A stretch of DNA of 12,817 bases from JBDKUD01 sp039679805 (GCA_039679805.1 JBDKUD010000435.1:1-12817); one strand, 5' to 3'; positions 6,901-12,574 are shown, numbered from the stretch's first letter. A program made the numbers and translations. The notes: generated by a model from the letters alone, not told the origin.

Positions 6901-8074
6901 CGGAACATGGGACTTTAAGAACGAATTTGCCCCCGTTGATCTTACTTTTAATAAATACGACCCGGGTGACAAATTGCGTAGTGATGCGATTAACAGTGTT
7001 TACGCCTTTGAACAAGCCAGATTTGACACAATTGTGGAGAATTGTAATTTTACAATTCACATTCCAATTGTGAATAAAAGTTATACGATCGGGGTAGATT
7101 CAAGCATAAAGGACCCAATGGTGAATTTCTTATTCGATGAGATCAAAGATTTGTCCAAGTGCCAAGACTATAATATCACCCAGCAGCTCAATGCCGGGAT
7201 CCGCTGGTTCGACCTGCGCGTATATCTGAAACCGGGTGGAGCTTGTACCCACCATTTCCTTGTCGGGGTGAGTATGGACGAAGTACTGGACTCGATAGCA
7301 AATTTCTGCGCCACCACAAATGGGGAAGTTGTCGTTGTTGAGATGTCTCACTTTGAGGGTGACGATTGGAGTTCTTTCGCCCAAGCCGTTAAGACGAAGC
7401 TTGGAAATTATGCCTTCAAACCAGAATCAGGTAATCCGTTTGATAAATCCTATGAACAAGTGGTGGGCGAAAATCCCTCATCCAAGGTAATACTTCTAAT
7501 GGATAAAGATGATATGTCCAGTGACGATAAAATATATTTCTGGACATATGCTGAATTGGGTATGAAATCCCAGAATGGCAGTAAATTTAAATATTCCGAA
7601 ACGACCGACAAAGACACCATGATTAACAAACAGGTTGGACATTACACGGATGCTAAAGCCGCAGATAGCCCGTTCACTTTATGGTATACACTGACCACTA
7701 ATGGGGGCGATATTTTGAAGATAATACCAACCCGATTGGTTGAGGAATTACCGGTAATTTTGACTGATGAACTGCTAAAATATGTCCCGGGCTGGGTACT
7801 CGATACCGCCAAGACTGTAGGCTTCGACGTGAAAGGGAAAATCAGGGAGATGACAACAAATGTCATACAGAGTTATATTACGAATGACGTGATTGATTAC
7901 CGAAGTACAAAAGATCTTAGCAACAGAGTAAACCCGGATATGGGAAGCGTTCTTAAGAGTCAATTTCAGGACACTTCCGGCAGCAACTATATTCAAGTTA
8001 TTTACGCAGACTTCTTTGAATATTCAAAGCTTGTAGATACGGCTATTGAATACTCGCGTGACTGTAATTATTAA
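3983..8074 (+). CDS. S-layer-anchored multidomain exoprotein with PI-PLC X domain
   Basis: The start is the GTG at 3983, preceded by GGGAGG with a 7-nt spacer; the upstream in-frame ATG at 3905 has no ribosome binding site. The product has 1363 residues. Residues 1-27 form a signal peptide (basic KARK, hydrophobic core, probable cut after VFA). Three SLH domains follow (about 29-80, 83-138, 148-201; ITRAEFV and GYEDGTFKPD motifs), which in this family bind pyruvylated secondary wall polymers. Residues 205-437 are beta-rich and solenoid-like. Two Big_3-like modules lie at 455-534 and 535-613. Six repeats ending W-E-x-W/F (628-946) resemble two fascin- or ricin-like beta-trefoils. The C-terminal part (about 948-1363) is a PI-PLC X domain: PATHDTG (His971, Asp972), QQLNAGIRWFDLRV (Asp1077, Arg1079) and THH (His1090/His1091) match His32-Asp33, Asp67-Arg69 and His82 of Bacillus-type PI-PLC. 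It is probably a wall-displayed phosphodiesterase or lipid-binding protein; the substrate is unknown. Confidence 0.88.
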   Translation: MKARKNITIIILFTLSIMLLITIPVFAQTSDITGHWAAAQVNNWLEKGLIRGYEDGTFKPDNNITRAEFVAVINRALGLTTKTAITFSDVSPDAWYAGDIEKAKAAGYILGYEDGAFKPDNPITRIESAKILTSVLKLNNYETSAKLNEYQDAGNIPQWGKESLNSAVTEKYFQGYPDNTIRPLNNISRAEAVTVLYQALGIVYNVAGIYGPEKDPAAIKGNVAVTSTDVIIRNTKIEGNLILTAGVGDGNVQLDNVSVTGRTLINGGGAHSVIIRNSNLNELLIDKDFGEVPRIIAEGTSVVGNVTVESPAKLEENNLLGKGFDVVQVSSTFTGNSALQFAGDFKVNVNAKADIELVSGNVTLETSAQSAGTTINVRKEATIVNFIAGASALVKGEGKVEKAEVNAAGVTIQQQVTELLLGQGITVSIAGKILDKPTVLTASVTPTPSEETHSIFESIAITIPATKLIYSVGDNLDITGLQVTGTYRDARPSAILQITEANVTGFNSSEPAVDQVLTITAGGETTTYNITVLPVPDSIAITVPANKLFYSVGDNLDITGLQVTGTYSDTNTTVVLPITEANITGFNSSETAYDQVLTITVGGKTATYTVSIEELVGLPGDITTVQNIHYGDYITMQSAHWRNYISGRSGRNKTNVELIRNIGQWEVWQILKNDDRDYRGEVKYNDTVLLKSKYWGNYISSRDYTVNVQVMSDPGPWERFTIIDPDNTGSTAMVKPGAVALFKSVDFGKCLSASGRDDYSHVELIGNTDMWERWLVAPEGYGRPSCSSSEIHFGDIISLKSGNFYNYLSGRSGKDKRDVKLMSDLGEWEDWEIVDPLHLGTGGTVKYNDTVAFCSLYWNNYLSARDPWGQGAAVQAMKQLGPWERWKIVNPEDPTSTAPVKATDEIFIKSDWGSYLSARGSGDEADVKHLNKTDAWERWYLFKKEFYRNWMSSTPELKTKTLRRITFPATHDTGTWDFKNEFAPVDLTFNKYDPGDKLRSDAINSVYAFEQARFDTIVENCNFTIHIPIVNKSYTIGVDSSIKDPMVNFLFDEIKDLSKCQDYNITQQLNAGIRWFDLRVYLKPGGACTHHFLVGVSMDEVLDSIANFCATTNGEVVVVEMSHFEGDDWSSFAQAVKTKLGNYAFKPESGNPFDKSYEQVVGENPSSKVILLMDKDDMSSDDKIYFWTYAELGMKSQNGSKFKYSETTDKDTMINKQVGHYTDAKAADSPFTLWYTLTTNGGDILKIIPTRLVEELPVILTDELLKYVPGWVLDTAKTVGFDVKGKIREMTTNVIQSYITNDVIDYRSTKDLSNRVNPDMGSVLKSQFQDTSGSNYIQVIYADFFEYSKLVDTAIEYSRDCNY
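5354..5812 (+). repeat. Tandem 240-bp duplication (two Big_3-like modules)
   Basis: The segments starting at 5354 and 5594 are highly similar at DNA level with a period of 240 bp (80 codons). They include almost unbroken identity over the part encoding SVGDNLDITGLQVTGTY and again over DQVLTIT. Such DNA-level conservation points to a fairly recent in-frame duplication of one module inside the exoprotein gene. Confidence 0.8.
5864..6820 (+). repeat. Six W-E-x-W repeats arranged as a duplicated triplet
   Basis: Within the exoprotein, units begin at about residues 628, 681, 733, 790, 844 and 899 and share the plan G-D/N-D-x-I/V-x-L-x-S, NYLSGR-like, then W-E-R/x-W. Units 1 and 4 (GDYIT/GDIIS with SGRSG), 2 and 5 (VKYNDTV), and 3 and 6 (VK start, WERW end) are each other's closest matches. 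So a three-repeat block of about 162 codons was duplicated. Three repeats per block is the symmetry of a beta-trefoil. Confidence 0.78.
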
Positions 8075-8140
8075 TGGCGCCCTAATACGATTGAATCTTT
8101 AGTCGTGACCATTCACCATCCGTACCGAACCCTGATAATC

Positions 8141-8162
8141 AAAAAAGACCCCGAAGGGTCTT
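8141..8162 (-). terminator. Rho-independent terminator with UUCG tetraloop
   Basis: On the minus strand AAGACCC-TTCG-GGGTCTT is followed by a run of T (six A on the plus strand, 8141-8146). It lies 28 nt after the tmRNA-end remnant and about 110 nt after the aldehyde dehydrogenase stop, so it would end that transcript. The same stem may also stop the exoprotein transcript arriving on the plus strand, although its T run is weak in that direction. Confidence 0.88.
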
Positions 8163-8189
8163 ATGTTAAGCGACTATTCGCTATATACC

Positions 8190-8203
8190 TGGTGGAGGCG
8201 GGG
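8190..8203 (-). repeat. 14-bp direct repeat, copy 2 (within the tmRNA remnant)
   Basis: Identical to 3730-3743. In this copy the sequence continues into the T-arm, so this side would be the ssrA-proximal junction. The two copies enclose 4.4 kb that carries only the exoprotein gene and the terminator. Confidence 0.6.
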
Positions 8204-8220
8204 GAGTCGAACCCCCGTCC
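8190..8220 (-). pseudogene. ssrA: Isolated tmRNA (ssrA) 3' end remnant
   Basis: The minus strand reads GGAC, then a T-arm GGGGG-TTCGACT-CCCCC, then GCCTCCACCA. This is the characteristic 3' end of bacterial tmRNA, the RNA that rescues stalled ribosomes. The rest of the gene (about 300 nt, with the GGGGGCG-type 5' end, tag-coding part and pseudoknots) is absent: only 53 bp separate it from the aldehyde dehydrogenase stop. Only ten bases follow the T-stem, whereas an intact tmRNA has eleven (seven acceptor bases, discriminator, CCA), so one C is missing. Displaced ssrA 3' ends of this kind are known by-products of genomic-island or prophage integration. A tRNA was considered, but there is no matching D-arm or anticodon arm upstream. 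Confidence 0.68.
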
Positions 8221-8273
8221 AATAAAAGTTTTATCACCAACTTATCCTTGTTACCGGTAATGTTAGGCTCCTC

Positions 8274-9869
8274 TTAAGCCTTTTTAAACCATCGCGGAAT
8301 AATTCTTATCAAACTACCCACTCCGGCTAGTTTGCGGTTTAAGCTTTTAGCATACCAGACCTCAATTACACCTTTGATTCCGTTATATACGTCCGGGCCG
8401 TTTGGGGGCCACCACAAATCTTTTAGAACCAATGGCATTACATCCTTTATTATAACTTGGGGTTGGGTCATTTCTTTGAACCCTATTTGTCCATGAGTTC
8501 GACCGATTCCCGATTTTTTAAATCCTCCCCACGGGGTTTCCGGAAGTCCGTGACTCATCAAGTGATCATTAATATTAACAACACCCGCTTCAATCTTGCG
8601 GGCAATATGTTCGGCTTTATGATTGTCTTTCGACCAGACTGAGGCGGTTAAACCGAGGTCCGAATCATTAGCCAGTGAAACAGCTTCTTCCATGCTTTGG
8701 ACTTTCATGACACCAACTACGGGGCCAAAAGTTTCGCAGCGCATAACTAACATTTCATGATTTACATTAGTCAATACCGTCGCTGGTAAAGCATTATTAA
8801 TCTTGGAATCATCGGGTAATTTGGATTGGGCATAAATGATTGCACCTTTTTTAAGAGCATCTTCAATATGCGAATTAACAGTATCTATCTGATTTTGAGT
8901 TGTCATCACTCCCATATCTATGGATAAGTCATGCCCATACCCAATTTTTAAGGCTTCGACCTTTTCCTTTAATATCTTCATAAAGGGCTCGTAAACCGCC
9001 TTATGTACATAAATCCGTTCCACTCCTCCACAGGATTGGCCGGCATTAGTGAATCCGCCCCATATTGCACCCATAACAGCCCGAAATATATCCGCATCTT
9101 CGCATACCAGCATAGCATCGTTTCCTCCCAGTTCCAATGCCACCGGGGTTAATGTTTCCCCTGCCCTCGACATTAAGTATTGGCCAGTCTTTACGGAACC
9201 AGTAAAGAAAAGCTTATCAACTCCGTTTCTTAGCAGCATATCGCCGGCCAGGTCTCCTGGAATGTTAATGTAGGAAAAAAGCCCCTCCGGAAGACCAGCA
9301 GAGTCTATACACTTTTTTAAGGCTAGTCCAACCAACTGAGTCTGAGTGGCAGTTTTCAAAATAACAGCATTTCCACTTAATAGAGCCATTACGACCTCGG
9401 AAAACGGTATAGCAAATGGGTAATTCCAGGGAGATATAATGGCAACTAACCCCCAGGGAACCCGTATAATTTTGCTTCGCTTGTTTATCGTTGCAATGTG
9501 GCTGACTGGCAACCGGACCTCTTTTAAGAAGCGAGACGCATTCTGGCAGTAGTACGATACAGCAACCGTAGCGGGAAATATCTCTGCCACCAGAGCATCA
9601 GTAAGGGTTTTGCCGTTATCATCACATATGATTTCGGCTAGTTCGTCCAGGTGATTTACTATATAATCGCGGATTCTTAATACAATACGAGCACGTTTCT
9701 TAACAGGCAACCGGCACCAGGATTCCTGTGCAATTCGGGCTTTACGCATTACTTCCTTTAATTCTTCCTCCGTGTGTAAAGGAGAATAACCCAGGATAAT
9801 ACCCGTGGCAGGACATAGGCACTCCGTCCCGGACGTATCTTGATAATTAGTATTTCTGATCATTAACAT
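8274..9869 (-). CDS. NAD(P)-dependent aldehyde dehydrogenase family protein
   Basis: This 531-residue member of the aldehyde dehydrogenase superfamily oxidises an aldehyde to the acid with NAD(P). The catalytic residues are all present: Asn149 in SPWNYP, Lys172 in VILKTA, the FTGSVKTG nucleotide-binding turn (222-229), the general base Glu246 in LELGGND, the nucleophile Cys280 in NAGQSCGG, and Glu379 in CETFGP. PWGGFKKSGIGRTHG (446-460) is the usual C-terminal signature. About 40 residues follow the usual end of the fold (from residue 490 on), with a hydrophobic and basic tail (GVGSLIRIIPRWFKKA) that could contact the membrane, as in some fatty-aldehyde enzymes; that is a guess. AAGGAG sits six bases before the ATG. 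It appears monocistronic and no substrate can be named from context. Confidence 0.92.
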   Translation of the reverse strand: MLMIRNTNYQDTSGTECLCPATGIILGYSPLHTEEELKEVMRKARIAQESWCRLPVKKRARIVLRIRDYIVNHLDELAEIICDDNGKTLTDALVAEIFPATVAVSYYCQNASRFLKEVRLPVSHIATINKRSKIIRVPWGLVAIISPWNYPFAIPFSEVVMALLSGNAVILKTATQTQLVGLALKKCIDSAGLPEGLFSYINIPGDLAGDMLLRNGVDKLFFTGSVKTGQYLMSRAGETLTPVALELGGNDAMLVCEDADIFRAVMGAIWGGFTNAGQSCGGVERIYVHKAVYEPFMKILKEKVEALKIGYGHDLSIDMGVMTTQNQIDTVNSHIEDALKKGAIIYAQSKLPDDSKINNALPATVLTNVNHEMLVMRCETFGPVVGVMKVQSMEEAVSLANDSDLGLTASVWSKDNHKAEHIARKIEAGVVNINDHLMSHGLPETPWGGFKKSGIGRTHGQIGFKEMTQPQVIIKDVMPLVLKDLWWPPNGPDVYNGIKGVIEVWYAKSLNRKLAGVGSLIRIIPRWFKKA

Positions 9870-10061
9870 TTAATTCTCCTTATTGTGATTTCCAGCAAAT
9901 GCAGAACAAACTGGTACCCTAATTAACCCCTAACGGTAGTTTAATACAATGTTAATGAATTACCAAAAGAACAAACACTGGAATTTCAGTTATCTTAATA
10001 TTATGGTCCTTTTTGGTGCTAAACTCTTTTTTTAACACTTACCATATTATTTTCATATTGT

Positions 10062-10076
10062 AGAAAGGATGTGATC
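10062..10076 (+). promoter_or_regulatory. Extended ribosome binding site that engulfs the first in-frame GTG
   Basis: AGAAAGGATGTGATC matches the full complement of the 16S rRNA 3' end (AGAAAGGAGGTGATC) at all but one base. The first in-frame standard start of the following ORF, GTG at 10071, lies inside it. With normal spacing, initiation would fall at the ATT codon at 10077 (five bases after the GGATG core) or close by. This makes a non-canonical start likely. Confidence 0.55.
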
Positions 10077-10274
10077 ATTTTAGCAAATCAATTAACTCCT
10101 GTTGCTACCTTAAAGAGATTAGAAAACCGTGCTGAATCTGCACAAGATAAAGGAATAACGCTTAAACCCTTATTGGTCTTAGTCCGAAATGAGATTTCTG
10201 CCACGAAATCACTGTCAAACTTTAAGGATACTATTAATTTCGAAATGAATTTCTTGGTTATAAGAAAAAATTAG
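10071..10274 (+). CDS. Small hypothetical protein, start uncertain
   Basis: The ORF encodes 67 codons from the GTG, or 65 from the ATT at 10077, and then begins (I)LANQLTPVATLKRLENRAESAQ. I do not recognise the family. The product is basic, with an amphipathic N-terminal helix (about residues 7-28), a short hydrophobic stretch KPLLVLV, and no signal peptide or cysteine. It is probably real: it has a near-perfect ribosome binding site and is followed directly by a good terminator (10279-10308), so it forms a complete small transcription unit. The nearest genes are the divergent aldehyde dehydrogenase and, downstream, the DUF2382 pair; a link to either is unproven. Confidence 0.55.
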   Translation: MIILANQLTPVATLKRLENRAESAQDKGITLKPLLVLVRNEISATKSLSNFKDTINFEMNFLVIRKN

Positions 10275-10278
10275 AAAA

Positions 10279-10308
10279 GGGACCAGCTTAGCTTCTGGTG
10301 CCTTTTTT
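10279..10308 (+). terminator. Rho-independent terminator after the small ORF
   Basis: GGGACCAG (10279-10286) pairs with CTGGTGCC (10295-10302) at seven of eight positions over an 8-nt loop, followed by TTTTTT. It starts five bases after the stop codon at 10274. Confidence 0.87.
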
Positions 10309-10400
10309 ATTCGTTAGGATTTAATTATCAGAAATACCAATCATAATAAACTATTTGAAGGGAAAAATATAAAAGGACTTATTAATAAGGGAGGTTTTTT

Positions 10401-10883
10401 ATGGGTATTTTTGGTATGTTCGATGGTTCTGAAGATAATCTCAAAAATGCAGCCGTGAAGAATAGTAATCAACAAGAAAGTAAGGAATCTGAGGATCAAA
10501 AACTAAGGCTTCGTAAAGAAGAACTAGATGTTTCTAAAAATAGGGTTGATATCGGTAAGGTGGAATTTGGTAAAGAAATTATAGAGGAGCAACAAACACT
10601 AAATATTCCAGTCATCCGTGAAGAAGTTGTCATTGAAAGAAAGTCTATAAATGAACCCAGTGACAAGCCCATCGGCGAGGACGATGATGAACATTTCAGC
10701 CTTTCAGTAAGCGAAGAAAAAGTTGAAGTTGGTAAACACACAGTAGTTACCGGTGAAATAACAGCTCATAAGCGCGAAATCGAGGAAAACCGTGAAATTA
10801 AAGAAACAATCAGACGCGAAGAAGCCCGTATTAATAAGGATGGCGATGCCAATATCGTTGATGACCCCGATCAACTTCACTAG
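10401..10883 (+). CDS. DUF2382 (YsnF/AvaK-like) protein, first of a tandem pair
   Basis: This 160-residue protein is very acidic and lysine-rich. After a short lead (MGIFGMFDGSEDN) and a polar linker it carries a DUF2382 domain at about residues 32-145. The domain shows the family pattern twice: KEELDVSKNRVDIGKVEFGK...IPVIREEVVIERK, and then SEEKVEVGKHTVVTGEITAHKREIEE. There is no signal peptide or membrane segment. The best-known relatives are the general-stress protein YsnF of Bacillus and cyanobacterial AvaK; molecular function is unknown. A GGGAGG site lies six bases before the ATG. A 13-bp hairpin follows the stop codon, and a second DUF2382 gene begins 76 bp downstream. Confidence 0.85.
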   Translation: MGIFGMFDGSEDNLKNAAVKNSNQQESKESEDQKLRLRKEELDVSKNRVDIGKVEFGKEIIEEQQTLNIPVIREEVVIERKSINEPSDKPIGEDDDEHFSLSVSEEKVEVGKHTVVTGEITAHKREIEENREIKETIRREEARINKDGDANIVDDPDQLH

Positions 10884-10898
10884 CGTTTAGTTTTTAAA

Positions 10899-10929
10899 AA
10901 CACCTCACAAATGGATTTTGTGAGGTGTT
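10899..10929 (+). terminator. Hairpin terminator between the DUF2382 genes
   Basis: AACACCTCACAAA (10899-10911) pairs perfectly with 10917-10929 over a 5-nt loop. The following T run is weak (CTTATTA), so it may only attenuate transcription into the second gene, whose ribosome binding site starts 19 bp later. Confidence 0.75.
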
Positions 10930-10959
10930 CTTATTAATTAATTGTTTGGAGGATTAAAA

Positions 10960-11355
10960 ATGGTAAATGAATCAATGTATCCAATTAAATTCCGTGTTAA
11001 AAAAGAAGAACTGGATATTAAAAGAAAATGGATACAGACTGGTGAAATAAAATGTCATAAAGAAGTACTAGCGGAGGAGAAAAAATTAACTATACCAGTA
11101 ATGCGTGAAGAATTGATTATTGAGAAAAAATTCATAGATTCAGAATCCCCTGACGGTTCAATCCGCACTGAAACCATTCGTATACCCCTTAGGGAAGAGC
11201 AAGTCGAGATTAAGAAACATACTTTTGATTTAGAAAAAGTGGAGATATATAAACATCAATTGCAACAGACGGAATCAGTTGACGCATTATTAAAGAAGGA
11301 GGTATTATTCTTAAAAACTGCCGGAAATCCGAATTTGGAAATTAAAGAACTATGA
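10960..11355 (+). CDS. DUF2382 (YsnF/AvaK-like) protein, second of a tandem pair
   Basis: The start is the ATG at 10960, with GGAGG seven bases upstream; an in-frame TTG at 10942 lies before that site and is unlikely. The 131-residue product is charged throughout and begins directly with the domain: FRVKKEELDIKRKWIQTGEI, then KKLTIPVMREELIIEKKFI (residues ~44-62), and a second, more diverged half IPLREEQVEIKKHTFDLEKVE. It shares the repeated KEELDI...IPVxREExxIE plan with the upstream gene but lacks that gene's N-terminal linker. The two are best explained as diverged duplicates. Function unknown; a stress role is known only by family association. Confidence 0.83.
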   Translation: MVNESMYPIKFRVKKEELDIKRKWIQTGEIKCHKEVLAEEKKLTIPVMREELIIEKKFIDSESPDGSIRTETIRIPLREEQVEIKKHTFDLEKVEIYKHQLQQTESVDALLKKEVLFLKTAGNPNLEIKEL

Positions 11356-11396
11356 AATACCACTAAAATTGTATAGCGAACGAGTTTTATACAGAA

Positions 11397-11427
11397 AAGG
11401 GATAAACTTTATGCAAGCCTATCCCTT
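11397..11427. terminator. Hairpin between convergent units
   Basis: AAGGGATA (11397-11404) pairs perfectly with TATCCCTT (11420-11427) across a 15-nt loop. A second small stem, TGTATA/TATACA, lies just upstream around 11370-11392. Their place between the converging DUF2382 and rpmA genes fits a shared terminator, although neither side has a long T run. Confidence 0.5.
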
Positions 11428-11453
11428 AATGTTATTAACTTATTGCTACAAGC

Positions 11454-11750
11454 TTACATGGTTACAGCTTGTTCCACCGGATAAACACTTACTTGCTTCC
11501 GGTCTTTACCTTTTCTTTCGTACTTAACTTTACCATCTGCTACTGCAAACAGAGTATCATCTCCACCGATCATAACATTATTACCAGGATGGATTTTAGT
11601 TCCTCTCTGTCTCACCAGTATATTGCCAGATCTTACGACCTCACCGTCGTACTTTTTTATTCCCAGTCTTTTGGATTCGCTGTCTCTTCCGTTTCTGGTA
11701 CTACCAACACCCTTTTTATGGGCAAAAAGTTGCAAATCAAATTTGAACAT
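11454..11750 (-). CDS. rpmA: Ribosomal protein bL27 with cleavable N-terminus
   Basis: This 98-residue bL27 contains the canonical AHKKGVGSTRNGRDSESKRL and the GNILVRQRGTKIHPG segment; it sits near the peptidyl-transferase centre of the 50S subunit. As in other Firmicutes it has a nine-residue extension, MFKFDLQLF, before AHKKG, the site cut by the protease Prp to expose the functional N-terminus. The ATG follows the prp stop codon without a gap, and its AGGAGG site lies inside the last prp codons, so the two are translationally coupled. It closes the rplU-prp-rpmA operon; obgE does not follow here. Confidence 0.98.
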   Translation of the reverse strand: MFKFDLQLFAHKKGVGSTRNGRDSESKRLGIKKYDGEVVRSGNILVRQRGTKIHPGNNVMIGGDDTLFAVADGKVKYERKGKDRKQVSVYPVEQAVTM

Positions 11751-12083
11751 TTATTCACACCTCCTGATCTTAACTCGAATAAATCCACTGTATGCTTCCT
11801 GCATGGAGAGCAATCCTGCCTCCATAGTTGATAGAATGATCTGAGCCTTTTCCATCTCTTGCTCGGTTAACGAATCTGGCAATTTTAATTCCAGGTTGCC
11901 TTTTATTACGCGAAAAACAGGTTTTTTACTCAAATGCTTTAGCAATCCAATTAATGCTGTTTGCGTTACTGCTGAAACACCTGCACAGTATATATCCTTA
12001 CCTTCCAGCGCGTAGCCGGCATGACCTTTAACTTCAAAAGAAGTAATCAGTTCATCCTGATAATTAATAGTTATCTCAACCAT
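11751..12083 (-). CDS. prp: Ribosomal-processing cysteine protease Prp (YsxB)
   Basis: This 110-residue protein carries the family's catalytic pair: His21 in VKGHAGYA and Cys33 in DIYCAGVSAV, equivalent to His22 and Cys34 of the Staphylococcus enzyme. Prp removes the N-terminal extension of bL27, which is essential in Staphylococcus. Its substrate is encoded directly downstream, and the extension with the LQLF/A cut site is present there. The start codon overlaps the rplU stop by one base (TAATG), another sign of coupling. Confidence 0.96.
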   Translation of the reverse strand: MVEITINYQDELITSFEVKGHAGYALEGKDIYCAGVSAVTQTALIGLLKHLSKKPVFRVIKGNLELKLPDSLTEQEMEKAQIILSTMEAGLLSMQEAYSGFIRVKIRRCE

Positions 12084-12397
12084 TAACCCTCGATCTTTTC
12101 TATTTTAATCTTGGTAAAAGCCTGCCGATGGCCTTGTTTCTTGCGATAATTTTTTCTTTTCTTATACTTATAAACGATGATTTTTTTGTGTCTGCCCTGC
12201 TCGATAACTTCGGCTGTTATCTTAGCACCGGTTACCAGCGGATCTCCCACCTTTAAAGTTCCGTTATCATCGTTAAGCATTAGTACCTGATCCAGTACCA
12301 GTTTTTCTCCCGGTTCTGCCGTAAGTTTCTCAACTTTCAGGACATCACCTTCACTAACTTTGTACTGTTTGCCACCTGTTTGAATTACTGCGTACAT
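12083..12397 (-). CDS. rplU: Ribosomal protein bL21
   Basis: The protein starts MYAVIQTGGKQYKVSEGD and contains the VIEQGRHKKIIVYKYKKRKN and KKQGHRQAFTKIKIEKI segments that define bL21, an early-assembling 50S protein that binds 23S rRNA. The ATG at 12397 gives 104 residues and has GGAGG seven bases upstream; the in-frame GTG at 12403 abuts the ribosome binding site and is not used in this reading. It is the first gene of the operon, behind its own promoter and a structured leader. Confidence 0.98.
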   Translation of the reverse strand: MYAVIQTGGKQYKVSEGDVLKVEKLTAEPGEKLVLDQVLMLNDDNGTLKVGDPLVTGAKITAEVIEQGRHKKIIVYKYKKRKNYRKKQGHRQAFTKIKIEKIEG

Positions 12398-12494
12398 TTT
12401 CACACCTCCACATTTTTCAGACTCGCCGATTTCCAGGTAGGATTAAAATCCGTTTAAAAACCTGAACCGCGCGGTTGCAAAAACGTGCAACCCA
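12398..12494 (-). ncRNA. Structured rplU 5' leader (L21-leader-like)
   Basis: Between the promoter and rplU the minus-strand RNA can form a perfect 7-bp hairpin (12473-12479 with 12486-12492). A second element has CAGGT/ACCTG closing an inner GGATT/AATCC stem (12434-12464). A 12-bp palindrome AACCGCGCGGTT (12465-12476) overlaps the first hairpin and could form a competing fold. Firmicutes rplU operons often carry an autoregulatory L21 leader at exactly this position. Membership in that Rfam family is inferred from position and structure, not from a covariance search. Confidence 0.55.
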
Positions 12495-12500
12495 AATAAG

Positions 12501-12529
12501 AACTTACCATATATAATGCTTGAAGTCAA
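12501..12529 (-). promoter_or_regulatory. Promoter of the rplU-prp-rpmA operon
   Basis: On the minus strand a good -35 box TTGACT (12529-12524) is followed after 17 bp by TAAGTT (12506-12501), a weak -10 box, preceded by TATATATGG. It lies 46 bp after the rng stop codon, so the ribosomal genes can be transcribed independently of rng. Confidence 0.5.
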
Positions 12530-12574
12530 GCAGAAGACCCTAATTCAACGAGGATTGACGCTATTATTCCTTTT

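Noticed and set aside
8190..8276. A tRNA gene ending in CCA on the minus strand
   Set aside because: The T-arm and CCA end are present, but the 5' acceptor strand pairs poorly and no D-arm or anticodon arm can be drawn. The sequence fits a tmRNA 3' end far better.
9870..10070. Promoter elements between the aldehyde dehydrogenase and the small ORF, including a sigma-54 site
   Set aside because: No GG-N10-GC pair fits, and the AT-rich candidates for -35/-10 boxes match too poorly on either strand to call.
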